From an uncultured Oscillospiraceae bacterium (lineage in GTDB: Bacteria; Bacillota; Clostridia; Oscillospirales; Acutalibacteraceae), in assembly GCA_900548305.1 (NCBI GenBank), contig URJZ01000004.1, forward strand, positions 21,365 through 85,364: a stretch of DNA of 64,000 nt. Reading direction: 5' to 3'. Below, piece by piece: positions 1 through 7,478 of this stretch. The position numbers and the translations under genes were made by a program. Below the pieces are notes generated by a model. It was not told the DNA's origin. It did not search any database and worked only from the letters and a program-made list of their open reading frames with translations. Position 1 is the first letter of the stretch. Each line of letters begins with the position of its first letter.

Positions 1-620
1 AAAATGGGATCATATGTTTCTTGATAAACACTGACAAAGTCGGCGCCTTTTTCATGTAGAAAGGCGTACTCATCAGAATTCAGAGGATAAATTTCCAGAC
101 CTATGGTAGTAAAATATTCTTTTGCCAATTCTACTGCCTGTCCAATGTAATCAAGATTGGATTGATGGCGTGATTCGCCTGTTAAAATTAGAATTTCTTC
201 CAGACCTGTTTCGGCAATCGCCTTAAATTCTGATTCAATTTCCTCCATAGAAAGTTTGCCGCGATGAATTTTATTTTTGCAGTTAAATCCACAGTAAACA
301 CATTCGTTGACGCAATAATTGGCAATATACAGCGGGGTATATAAGCCTACGTTATTGCCAAATTGTGCACAAGTCAACCGTTTTGCTTTTTGTGCCATTT
401 GTTCTAACAATGGTTGTGCTGCGGGCGAGAGTAAAGCTGCAAAATCTAAAGCAGACAGTTGTTCTTTTTGTAATGCGTTTTGAACATCTGCGGAGGTAAA
501 TGTGGAAAAATCAAATTGATGATAGTAGGAAAGCGTCCGTTCCATGATATCACTGTCGATACGTTCCATATGTTCCAGCTCTGTTTTTGAGATTCCATCT
601 ATCATAGTAGCAGTATTCAT
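1..620 (-). CDS. thiH: 2-iminoacetate synthase ThiH (partial, C-terminus beyond window)
   Basis: Radical SAM enzyme that cleaves tyrosine to dehydroglycine (2-iminoacetate) for the thiazole half of thiamine in anaerobes. The first 206 residues are visible. The CX3CX2C cluster motif (CVNECVYC followed by GF) lies near residue 100, and GES after ILILT is typical of the SAM-binding region. The start ATG at 620 follows an AGGAAA ribosome binding site and lies 28 bases after thiG. It is the last visible gene of the TPP-controlled thiS-thiF-thiG-thiH operon. The ORF runs off the left edge without a stop. ThiH rather than the oxygen-dependent ThiO fits a strict anaerobe. Confidence 0.95.
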   Translation of the reverse strand, partial: MNTATMIDGISKTELEHMERIDSDIMERTLSYYHQFDFSTFTSADVQNALQKEQLSALDFAALLSPAAQPLLEQMAQKAKRLTCAQFGNNVGLYTPLYIANYCVNECVYCGFNCKNKIHRGKLSMEEIESEFKAIAETGLEEILILTGESRHQSNLDYIGQAVELAKEYFTTIGLEIYPLNSDEYAFLHEKGADFVSVYQETYDPI

Positions 621-648
621 ACATTATTTCCTGCCTTTCTGTGTTCCG

Positions 649-1416
649 TTAATCTTCTAAAAATCCGGTCAAAGGGGAAGAGGCTTCACCTGTAAAGTCC
701 AGCACGCGTCCAAGTCCTGCAAGATAAGCCAGTCGTCCTGATTCAATGGCCAGTTTAAATGCTTTTGCCATTATTCCCACATCTTTTGCAGTTGCAACTG
801 CGGTGTTTGCCATCACTGCGTCAACGCCTAGTTCCATGGCTTCGCATGCCTGTGACGGTGCGCCGATTCCAGCATCTACAATGACGGGAAGGTTTATTTC
901 GTTTACAATCATTTTGATAAATTCCCGTGATACCAACCCTTTGTTGCTTCCGATAGGTGCTGCCAGAGGCATGACTGCTGCTGCACCTGCATCCACTAGT
1001 GCTCTGGCTGTGATTAAATCAGGGCACATATAAGGCATCACGATGAACCCCTCTTTTGCCAAAATTTCAGTGGCTTTTACGGTTTCATAGTTGTCTGGCA
1101 TTAAATATTTGCTGTCGTGGATGACTTCTATTTTTATAAAATCACCACAGCCCAGTTCGCGGGAAAGTCGGGCAATGCGTACGGCTTCCTCTGCATTGCG
1201 AGCCCCTGATGTGTTGGGTAAAAGAGTAATGCCTTTTGGGAGATAATCCAAAATATTTCCTTCTCCGCCGGTATTAGCACGGCGCAAAGCAAGTGTGATG
1301 ATTTCTGCCCCGCTGTTTTCAATGACTCCCGGCATTTTTTCAAGAGAATATTTTCCTGACCCTAAGATAAAGCGGGAATGAAATTCATGGCCGCCGATGA
1401 TTAATGTATCTTTCAT
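649..1416 (-). CDS. thiG: thiazole synthase ThiG
   Basis: Forms the thiamine thiazole phosphate from 1-deoxyxylulose 5-phosphate, dehydroglycine and ThiS thiocarboxylate, on a TIM-barrel scaffold. Length 255 residues is normal. The Schiff-base lysine is Lys95 in the FIKIEVI segment. Phosphate-binding glycine stretches ([17 protein letters not shown]) are present near the C-terminus. The ATG at 1416 is only four bases past the thiF stop, with a GAGG site inside the end of thiF, so translation is probably coupled. ThiH, its usual complex partner, follows directly. Confidence 0.97.
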   Translation of the reverse strand: MKDTLIIGGHEFHSRFILGSGKYSLEKMPGVIENSGAEIITLALRRANTGGEGNILDYLPKGITLLPNTSGARNAEEAVRIARLSRELGCGDFIKIEVIHDSKYLMPDNYETVKATEILAKEGFIVMPYMCPDLITARALVDAGAAAVMPLAAPIGSNKGLVSREFIKMIVNEINLPVIVDAGIGAPSQACEAMELGVDAVMANTAVATAKDVGIMAKAFKLAIESGRLAYLAGLGRVLDFTGEASSPLTGFLED

Positions 1417-1420
1417 TTTG

Positions 1421-2224
1421 TTAAACCTCTTCTATTCCTAAAATTAAGCGAAGAACCATATTGGCCTGATGAGCAGCGCATACAGTTACACGCGGTGCCA
1501 TTAACCCGTTGCCCACTTCAGCGGCGGTGCTGCCGTCTCCGCACATATATAAATGTTTTATTTTCCTTACTGTTTGAATGGTATTGGAAGAACCGTATCC
1601 TGCCATGCCGGAACCACATACCAATTTTGTTTTGGGACTTTGTTCCAGAAGAGTATTGACTAAAATTGCTTTGGAAATTGGGTTATCAAATGCTTCACAA
1701 ACAATAGGGTATTCTGCAAAAAGTGAATGTGCATTTTCTTTCGTTACACGGATTTGCTTTGTTTTTACCTTGATAAAAGGATTGATTTGCTCAATTTGTT
1801 GTTTTAGTGCTTCTGTTTTGGGCAATCCCAAATGAGAAATATAATAACTTTGACGGTTGAGATTGCTGGGTTCCACAACATCAAAATCTACTAAAAACAG
1901 AGTGCCTACACCTGTGCGAGCAAGTAAAATTGCAATGTTGGACCCAAGTCCGCCCAGACCTGCAATTGCCACCTTTGCCTCTTTTACCTTGTTATGGACA
2001 TTCGGAGTATGCCGTGCGCACATCATGCTTTCTAATTCGTCTTGGGAAGGCATTTTTCCTTTTTGAATCAGAGTTACCAAATCTCCCTCTTTGATATCGA
2101 GATTTTCTGATACCTGAAATCCATTTAAGATGGTAACGTCTGATGAAATTTGCAACTCTTCTTTTAACTCTAATAGTGTAGAAGCGTTAGTAGTATATGA
2201 TTTTCCGTTTACAATTAGTTTCAT
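1421..2224 (-). CDS. thiF: sulfur carrier adenylyltransferase ThiF with N-terminal ThiS-like domain
   Basis: E1-like enzyme that adenylates the C-terminus of ThiS before sulfur transfer. Residues 1-62 look like a second ubiquitin-like ThiS fold (KLIVNGK start) that lacks a terminal diglycine. The Rossmann E1 domain follows, with GLGGLGSN at about 89-96 and an acidic strand ([15 protein letters not shown]) that binds ATP and magnesium. This two-domain form is the thiF family-2 type common in Clostridia. I chose ATG 2224, just after the thiS stop, with GGTGG upstream; an in-frame GTG at 2233 overlaps thiS and is an alternative. The role of the extra ThiS-like domain is inferred to be structural. 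Confidence 0.93.
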   Translation of the reverse strand: MKLIVNGKSYTTNASTLLELKEELQISSDVTILNGFQVSENLDIKEGDLVTLIQKGKMPSQDELESMMCARHTPNVHNKVKEAKVAIAGLGGLGSNIAILLARTGVGTLFLVDFDVVEPSNLNRQSYYISHLGLPKTEALKQQIEQINPFIKVKTKQIRVTKENAHSLFAEYPIVCEAFDNPISKAILVNTLLEQSPKTKLVCGSGMAGYGSSNTIQTVRKIKHLYMCGDGSTAAEVGNGLMAPRVTVCAAHQANMVLRLILGIEEV

Positions 2225-2225
2225 A

Positions 2226-2420
2226 TCAGCCACCGCCTACAAAACTTACGACTTCCAGTATATCGCCATTGGTCACAGTTACTTGGTCATACGTTACTTT
2301 TGGAATAATAGCGCCGTTTATTTCTACTGCAATCCGTTGTGTTTGAAAGCCATATTCATTCAGTAAGTCCAGTAAAATAACCGGTTGTTCCAAATGATAG
2401 ATTGTTCCGTTTAATTTCAT
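2226..2420 (-). CDS. thiS: sulfur carrier protein ThiS
   Basis: Small ubiquitin-like sulfur carrier of 64 residues that brings sulfur as a C-terminal thiocarboxylate to ThiG. It ends in VGGG, giving the required terminal Gly-Gly. The start at 2420 is fixed by AGGAGG seven bases upstream; longer in-frame extensions would run through the riboswitch terminator and are not real. It is the first gene of the operon and directly abuts thiF. Confidence 0.95.
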   Translation of the reverse strand: MKLNGTIYHLEQPVILLDLLNEYGFQTQRIAVEINGAIIPKVTYDQVTVTNGDILEVVSFVGGG

Positions 2421-2458
2421 AAAAGAACCTCCTGTTCTATCGCAAGAAAAAGGGAAAC

Positions 2459-2492
2459 AAAAAACCGAACCCTTGTAAAGAGTTCGGTTTTT
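2459..2492 (-). terminator. intrinsic terminator of the TPP riboswitch expression platform
   Basis: An A-rich side, AAACCGAAC stem, short loop, complementary GTTCGG arm and a T-run on the minus strand. It lies between the TPP aptamer and the thiS ribosome binding site, so it fits premature termination when TPP is bound. Confidence 0.85.
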
Positions 2493-2540
2493 GAAGTTCC
2501 AGTATCTGTTGTAAAAATTGAACTGGAAATACATAAAAAG

Positions 2541-2627
2541 AAACTCCCTACGCCGGTATGAACCGCACAGGTTCCATGAGTAAGAGGACACCACCTCACT
2601 CTCAGCCAATTTCATTGACTCCCCAGT
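2541..2627 (-). ncRNA. TPP riboswitch (THI element)
   Basis: On the minus strand the conserved aptamer parts are all present: GGCTGAGAG in the pyrimidine-binding arm, then GGAACCTG, and the pyrophosphate arm ending in CCGGCGTAGGGAG. It lies 120 bases upstream of thiS and is followed by a terminator, so TPP is expected to switch transcription off. Confidence 0.95.
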
Positions 2628-2657
2628 TCTTATATTAAATTTTTATATGATATTTTT

Positions 2658-2686
2658 ATTATAGAACTGTAAAAATAGATTGTCAA
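2658..2686 (-). promoter_or_regulatory. sigma-A promoter of the thiamine operon
   Basis: On the minus strand a perfect TTGACA (2681-2686) and a perfect TATAAT (2658-2663) are separated by exactly 17 bases, about 30 bases ahead of the TPP aptamer. It starts immediately after the upstream nspC stop codon. Confidence 0.9.
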
Positions 2687-2694
2687 GTAGAAGG

Positions 2695-3834
2695 TTAAGA
2701 CAATCTGCTTTTAAAATCTTCATAGCCAAATTGTTTGATGATTTGCAGTCCGTTTTCCTGAGAATATAAAGCAATAGATGGCAGGTTCATTCCATTAAAT
2801 GTATTGTTTTTTACCATAGTATAGTGAGCCATATCGCAGAAGACCAACTTGTCTCCTTCTTTTAAAGGTGCATCAAAGGAATAATCTCCTATGATATCAC
2901 CGGCAAGGCAAGTAGGGCCTCCCAAACGATACGTATATGACTTTTCGTTGGGTAAACCTGCTCCAATGATATTAGGACGATATGGCATTTCCAAAACATC
3001 AGGCATATGACAGGCAGCAGAAGTATCTAAAATAGCTAGGTGCATTCCGTTTTCAATGGTATCCAAAACAGTAGATACCAAATAGCCTGTATTCAGAGCA
3101 ATTGCTTCTCCCGGTTCTAAATATACTTGAACACCGTAGGTATCTTGTGCAAATTGGATGCAGCGAATCAGAGTTTCTATATCGTAATCGGGGCGTGTAA
3201 TGTGGTGGCCGCCTCCGAAGTTGAGCCACTTCATTTGTTTGATGTAGGAACCAAAGGTATCATCCACAACTTTTAAAGTACGCTCCAGGGTATCGGAATT
3301 TTGTTCGCACATGGTATGAAAATGAAGCCCGTCAATACCGTCTAATTGGTCAGGTTGAAATTGTTCTGGTGTAATACCGAGACGGGAACCTGTAAAGCAG
3401 GGATTGTAAATATCTGTGTCGATTTCAGAATATTTTGGGTTTAAACGTAAGCCGCATTCGATTTGTTTTCCGCTGTTTTTTACTTTATCTTTGAATTTGT
3501 TCCATTGGTGAAATGAATTAAATACAATATGGTCGGAGTAACGAATCACATCATCTATTTCATGGTCTGCAAAAGCTGGGGCATATGTGTGGACTTCTTT
3601 TCCCATTTCTTCATATCCCAAACGGGCTTCCATAACACCGCTGGAAGTAACGCCGTCCAGATATTTGGCAATTAGCGGATAAACGGAAAACATAGAGAAG
3701 GCTTTTTGTGCCAATAGAATTTTACATCCTGTTCGTTCTTTCACAGAGGCGAGTAGTTCCAAATTTTTGATTAATAGTCGCTGATCCACCAAATAGGAGG
3801 GAGTGGGCAGCGTTGAAATATCTATATCCATCAT
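2695..3834 (-). CDS. nspC: carboxynorspermidine decarboxylase NspC
   Basis: PLP enzyme of the alanine-racemase/ornithine-decarboxylase fold that decarboxylates carboxynorspermidine or carboxyspermidine to the triamine. The PLP lysine is Lys44 in LLAQKAFSMF. The HFHTMCEQN segment, GGGHH loop and C-terminal FCDMAHYTMVKNNTFNG motif match the family, and 379 residues is the usual length. The start ATG follows GAGGAAA. It lies 240 bases downstream of the carboxynorspermidine synthase gene on the same strand, giving the alternative (SAM-decarboxylase-independent) spermidine route. Confidence 0.93.
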   Translation of the reverse strand: MMDIDISTLPTPSYLVDQRLLIKNLELLASVKERTGCKILLAQKAFSMFSVYPLIAKYLDGVTSSGVMEARLGYEEMGKEVHTYAPAFADHEIDDVIRYSDHIVFNSFHQWNKFKDKVKNSGKQIECGLRLNPKYSEIDTDIYNPCFTGSRLGITPEQFQPDQLDGIDGLHFHTMCEQNSDTLERTLKVVDDTFGSYIKQMKWLNFGGGHHITRPDYDIETLIRCIQFAQDTYGVQVYLEPGEAIALNTGYLVSTVLDTIENGMHLAILDTSAACHMPDVLEMPYRPNIIGAGLPNEKSYTYRLGGPTCLAGDIIGDYSFDAPLKEGDKLVFCDMAHYTMVKNNTFNGMNLPSIALYSQENGLQIIKQFGYEDFKSRLS

Positions 3835-3863
3835 TTTTGTTTCCTCATCAAATTTGTTTCAAA

Positions 3864-3913
3864 AGTGAAAAGGCTGCAGTATATACGTACCATACGAAAT
3901 TCTGCAGTCTTTT
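3864..3913 (-). terminator. possible intercistronic hairpin/weak terminator
   Basis: AAAAGGCTGCAG and CTGCAGTCTTTT pair (one G-U) around a 22-base loop between the two polyamine genes, with a broken T-run on the minus strand. It could attenuate or process the transcript entering nspC; function is inferred. Confidence 0.45.
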
Positions 3914-4074
3914 ATATCATGTATTGTCTTGACAGTTTCATTGCTTTACAACTGTAGTATCAATGTCGCAATATTCTCATAGCAGTATCAAAATGGATTT
4001 AGGATACGGTACGACTCATTTTAATTGCAAATTGGATATTTACAGCCGATGTGATAAACAACACTGTCAATGGA

Positions 4075-5274
4075 TTAGTCAATTAAGGTTGGGTTAAAAT
4101 CTTCCACCCAAGGCAATCCGAATTTATTTAATGCTTCCATAAATGGATCCGGATCAAATTCTTCGACATTATAAACACCTGGTTTATTCCATTTACCTGT
4201 AAGCACCATCATGGCGCCAATCATAGCAGGAACACCTGTTGTGTAAGAAATTGCTTGTGAACCAACCTCTGCATAACATGCTTGATGATCGCAAACATTA
4301 TATACATAGTATTTTTTCTCTTGTCCGTCTTTGATACCGGTAAAAATACAACCGATATTGGTTTTACCTTTTGTTCTTGGACCGAGAGATGCGGGGTCAG
4401 GTAAAACTGCTTTTAAAAATTGCAGAGGTACAATTTGTTTGCCCTCAAATTCAATAGGTTCAATGGAAGTCATACCAACATTTTCAAGCACTTTTAAATG
4501 TGTCAGGTAGCTTTCAGAGAATGTCATCCAGAAACGAATTCGTTTGATGCCTTTGATATTCAATGCCAAAGATTCCATTTCCTCATGATGAAGCAAATAG
4601 ATGTCTTTCGGTCCAATTTGTGGAAGGTCATAGACGCGTTTGATTGACATTGGCTCTGTTTCAATGAATTTGCCGTTTTCAAAATAGCTACCGTTTGCAG
4701 TAACTTCACGAATATTAATTTCAGGGTTAAAGTTTGTTGCAAAAGGATAGCCGTGATCTCCAGCATTGGCATCTACGATATCAATGGTGTGAATTTCATC
4801 AAAATAATGTTTTTGTGCATATGCGGAGAAGACACCTGTAACACCTGGGTCAAATCCACTGCCTAAAATAGCGGTAATACCGGCATCTTCAAATTTTTTC
4901 TTATAAGCCCATTGCCATTTATATTCAAATTTTGCGGTATCAAGCGGCTCATAGTTTGCGGTATCCAAATAGTGTACTTTCGTTGCAAGGCAAGCATCCA
5001 TAATGGTTAAGTCTTGATATGGCAATGCAACATTGATTACAATATCCGGTTTAAATTTTTCGATTAATGCAATTAGTTCATCTGTATTATCCGCATCTAC
5101 TTGTGCTGTGGTTACTTTTGTTTTACCGCCGTCTAATTTTTTCTTTAAAGCGTCACATTTAGATAATGTACGACTGGCAATGCAAAGTTCCTGGAATACT
5201 TCCGAATTTTGGCAACATTTATGTGCTACTACGCCGGCAACGCCTCCGGCACCAATCATCAAAGCTTTTCCCAT
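4075..5274 (-). CDS. carboxynorspermidine synthase (saccharopine dehydrogenase family)
   Basis: NADPH-dependent enzyme expected to condense aspartate semialdehyde with a diamine to carboxynorspermidine or carboxyspermidine. The N-terminal Rossmann motif GAGGVAG is at residues 8-14, followed by the family's SRT and VALPYQDL segments and the ILGSGFDPGVT loop. Length 399 is normal. AAGGAG lies about 11 bases before the ATG. The neighbouring nspC supports the polyamine assignment over lysine metabolism, since saccharopine dehydrogenases of similar sequence exist. Confidence 0.9.
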   Translation of the reverse strand: MGKALMIGAGGVAGVVAHKCCQNSEVFQELCIASRTLSKCDALKKKLDGGKTKVTTAQVDADNTDELIALIEKFKPDIVINVALPYQDLTIMDACLATKVHYLDTANYEPLDTAKFEYKWQWAYKKKFEDAGITAILGSGFDPGVTGVFSAYAQKHYFDEIHTIDIVDANAGDHGYPFATNFNPEINIREVTANGSYFENGKFIETEPMSIKRVYDLPQIGPKDIYLLHHEEMESLALNIKGIKRIRFWMTFSESYLTHLKVLENVGMTSIEPIEFEGKQIVPLQFLKAVLPDPASLGPRTKGKTNIGCIFTGIKDGQEKKYYVYNVCDHQACYAEVGSQAISYTTGVPAMIGAMMVLTGKWNKPGVYNVEEFDPDPFMEALNKFGLPWVEDFNPTLID

Positions 5275-5593
5275 AATTTTAGTACTCCTTATATATTATT
5301 TTATCGTTCCATATCATGGCAACTATTATATAAAAAACAATGGTATTTATCAAGGCAATAGGCAGATTTTTAAGGTTTTTTTAAATATTGCCGTAAAAAT
5401 ATCATTTTTTTGTTTATGTTTTATTTTATGAAATGCTTTTTTTCATATTTGTGGGTATTTTTGGATATTTTTAAATGAAACATAGAGAGTACGATTATAA
5501 GAAAATATAGAAGTAATAAAATCCAAAAATAAAATCTTGTTTTGGCATATTCCATATCAAGAGCGGGCAATATAGTTTTTAGGAGGTGCTAAA
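5275..5593. other. divergent intergenic region
   Basis: AT-rich spacer between divergent genes. Apart from a sporulation-type promoter candidate near its right end I see no gene, RNA or repeat. Confidence 0.6.
5545..5575 (+). promoter_or_regulatory. candidate sigma-F/sigma-G promoter of spoIIQ
   Basis: GCATA (5545-5549), then 16 bases, then GGCAATATAG (5566-5575), close to the forespore sigma-F/G consensus. AGGAGGTG follows just before the gene. spoIIQ is a sigma-F gene in Bacillus, which fits. Confidence 0.5.
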
Positions 5594-6475
5594 ATGGATT
5601 TACATGATAAAAAACAACCATATAACGAGTATGATAATTTAGAGGAAGAGCTTCTGGAAAAGGAAACTGATGATATACTGGATGATGAGGAGTATCAGGA
5701 AGATGCAGAAGTAGAGGAAGAAAGTGCTGTAAAAGATGACGGTACGTCTCAGCCTAAAAAACAAAAGAATTTAGGTGTTTATTTGGCTATGGCGCTATGT
5801 TTGGTAGCACTTGGCGTGGGGGCTTGGGCAACATATGATACAGTAGTGAAAATTTCTGATGTAACCCAGGATACCACTTTTTCGTCTGCACCGCAAAATT
5901 CTACAGCGGAAGTAAACCAAACTGTCAGCGGTGTTCCAAAAGATAATGTGATGGAAGATGATTTGCCGATTGCGGAAAGTACAGTTGTTTCCGAATCTAC
6001 ATCCAGTGAAGAAACTGTTTCCAGCGAGATTGTATCTGAGCAGCCGGTAGAAAGTCAAGTTCCGGAATATTATAATTACCCTGTGGCCGGACAAGAAATA
6101 TTAAATGGATTTAGTAACGGAGACCCTGTGTACAACATGACAATGGACGACTGGAGAACACACGACGGCCTTGATATTGGTGCGGAAAAGGGACAAAATG
6201 TAATGAGTATTGGTGCAGGAACGGTAGTAGATTCCTATGAGGATATTATGTGGGGCAATGTGCTTGTGATACAGCATGGAGACATTGAGGTACGTTATTG
6301 CGGTCTGACAGATAAAAGTCTTCTTGCAGCCAGAGATACTGTTGAAGACGGACAGATTTTAGGAACCGTTGGTACCATACCGATTGAGGAGAAATTAGGA
6401 GCCCATTTGCATATTCAAATGAAAAAAGAAGGCGTTTGGATTGATCCTACCAGGGTTTTAAAAGAAGCTGCATAA
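5594..6475 (+). CDS. spoIIQ: SpoIIQ-like forespore membrane protein with M23 LytM domain
   Basis: Bitopic protein that in sporulating Firmicutes links the forespore membrane to the mother-cell SpoIIIAH channel. It has an acidic cytoplasmic N-terminus (1-57), a membrane segment (61-80), a Ser/Thr/Val-rich linker, and a LytM/M23 domain (about 160-285). The zinc residues are intact: His190 and Asp194 in THDGLD, and His271/His273 in AHLHI, as in clostridial SpoIIQ and unlike the Bacillus protein, so peptidase activity is possible. The strong AGGAGGTG site fixes the start. The convergent spoIIID gene next door and a forespore-type promoter support the assignment over a vegetative M23 hydrolase. 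Confidence 0.85.
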   Translation: MDLHDKKQPYNEYDNLEEELLEKETDDILDDEEYQEDAEVEEESAVKDDGTSQPKKQKNLGVYLAMALCLVALGVGAWATYDTVVKISDVTQDTTFSSAPQNSTAEVNQTVSGVPKDNVMEDDLPIAESTVVSESTSSEETVSSEIVSEQPVESQVPEYYNYPVAGQEILNGFSNGDPVYNMTMDDWRTHDGLDIGAEKGQNVMSIGAGTVVDSYEDIMWGNVLVIQHGDIEVRYCGLTDKSLLAARDTVEDGQILGTVGTIPIEEKLGAHLHIQMKKEGVWIDPTRVLKEAA

Positions 6476-6554
6476 TTAACTGTTAAGATGAAAAAGGAAA
6501 GGTCAGACATCCGTTGGCTTTTTCTTATACATAATTATATGAAAGATATAAAAT

Positions 6555-6597
6555 AAAAATAGCTGACACCGGATCTATTTGGTGCCAGCTATTTTTA
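6555..6597. terminator. bidirectional terminator between spoIIQ and spoIIID
   Basis: AAAAATAGCTG and CAGCTATTTTT arms with an inner CACC/GGTG pairing form a hairpin with A-run and T-run on either side, between two convergent genes. Confidence 0.85.
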
Positions 6598-6608
6598 ATA
6601 TATGTATG

Positions 6609-6911
6609 CTAGGATTCTTCACAATCTGTATGTTTTTTATATTTTAATTTTGTTGCCATACCGCCACGGATATGACGTTGTGCTTTATTAATTTCTAATA
6701 TTTGTTTTACTTCTTTATATAACTGAGGATCTATGTATTTTAAACGTTCTGCTACGTCTTTATGAACGGTACTTTTACTAACACCAAATTTTTTAGCCGT
6801 GCTTCGGACAGTGGAGTGTGTTGTGGAAATGTATTGACCTAGTATTACACTGCGGTCCTCCACGTCATGGCTTATGCTATGGCTTGTAATCTTCCCCCTA
6901 TTCACTTTCAA
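6609..6911 (-). CDS. spoIIID: sporulation transcriptional regulator SpoIIID
   Basis: Small mother-cell DNA-binding protein that modulates sigma-E and sigma-K genes. The helix-turn-helix STAKKFGVSKSTVHKDV spans about residues 37-53 and is followed by the conserved RHIRGGMATKLKYKK basic tail, nearly identical to the Bacillus protein. The 100-residue form starts at a TTG with AAGGGGTG upstream; the first 15 residues exceed the usual protein, so a later GTG start is possible. A sigma-E-type promoter lies about 35 bases upstream. Confidence 0.95.
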   Translation of the reverse strand: MKVNRGKITSHSISHDVEDRSVILGQYISTTHSTVRSTAKKFGVSKSTVHKDVAERLKYIDPQLYKEVKQILEINKAQRHIRGGMATKLKYKKHTDCEES

Positions 6912-6942
6912 AACTTTTACACCCCTTTTTAAGCTACTAATT

Positions 6943-6972
6943 ATTTGTATGCATAAATTTCAGGGGTTATAC
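6943..6972 (-). promoter_or_regulatory. candidate sigma-E promoter of spoIIID
   Basis: On the minus strand GTATAA (6967-6972) and CATACAAAT (6943-6951) are spaced by 15 bases, matching the mother-cell sigma-E consensus with its typical CATAcAnT -10. SpoIIID is a classic sigma-E target. Confidence 0.65.
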
Positions 6973-7112
6973 ACTTTTTATTTCGTATCATATTTTGAAT
7001 ATATGATGTTCCAATTGTTAGTATAGAGTTTATCATATTTATCATCTTATCTACTAAATATAGTTGCTATGAATAAAAATATATTTTTACTCATACAGAT
7101 GATAAACTTTTA

Positions 7113-7159
7113 CCATTAAAACAGACGGATTGATTCAATCAATCCGTCTGTTTTAATGG
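7113..7159. repeat. perfect 23-bp inverted repeat with 1-base spacer
   Basis: CCATTAAAACAGACGGATTGATT is followed, after a single C, by its exact reverse complement. It lies about 140 bases upstream of the spoIIID promoter and about 270 bases past a better-placed terminator of the glycosyltransferase genes. It may be a bidirectional terminator (TCTGTTTT arm) but lacks a clean T-tail on either strand. Confidence 0.7.
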
Positions 7160-7425
7160 GGCTTATTTCGTGTTGGCCTTTTGTTATGTTGTAATCTTGT
7201 TGTTAAATTTTCTAATTTCCATTGTTAGTGATGACACTACCACCATAAATTTATAAAAAGTAGGGGAAGATAATCCTGAAAAAGTTTGATTTCAGATATG
7301 TTTTCCGTTTTTAAAATCTTCCTGTCAAATAAAAAGGAGGAAGAAGAGAGTTTTTGCTCATTCTCTGTATTTTTTGTAAGATGAATGGCATTTCAGTATT
7401 TTAGTTAGTATTTGTACAATCTGAT
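7160..7425. other. intergenic stretch without recognised gene
   Basis: AT-rich sequence between the palindrome and the next terminator. No ORF with a ribosome binding site, RNA or repeat is supported. Confidence 0.5.
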
Positions 7426-7467
7426 AAAAAGGTGATACAAATGTATACCGTTTGTATCACCTTTTTT
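7426..7467. terminator. intrinsic terminator after the GT-C gene
   Basis: AAAAAGGTGATACAAA and TTTGTATCACCTTTTTT form a strong 16-bp hairpin with T-runs on both strands, just after the stop of the minus-strand glycosyltransferase. Confidence 0.9.
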
Positions 7468-7478
7468 ACAATATTATT

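Noticed and set aside
2226..2615. 129-residue ThiS with a long N-terminal extension
   Set aside because: The extension translates the riboswitch and terminator; ATG 2420 with AGGAGG is the real start.
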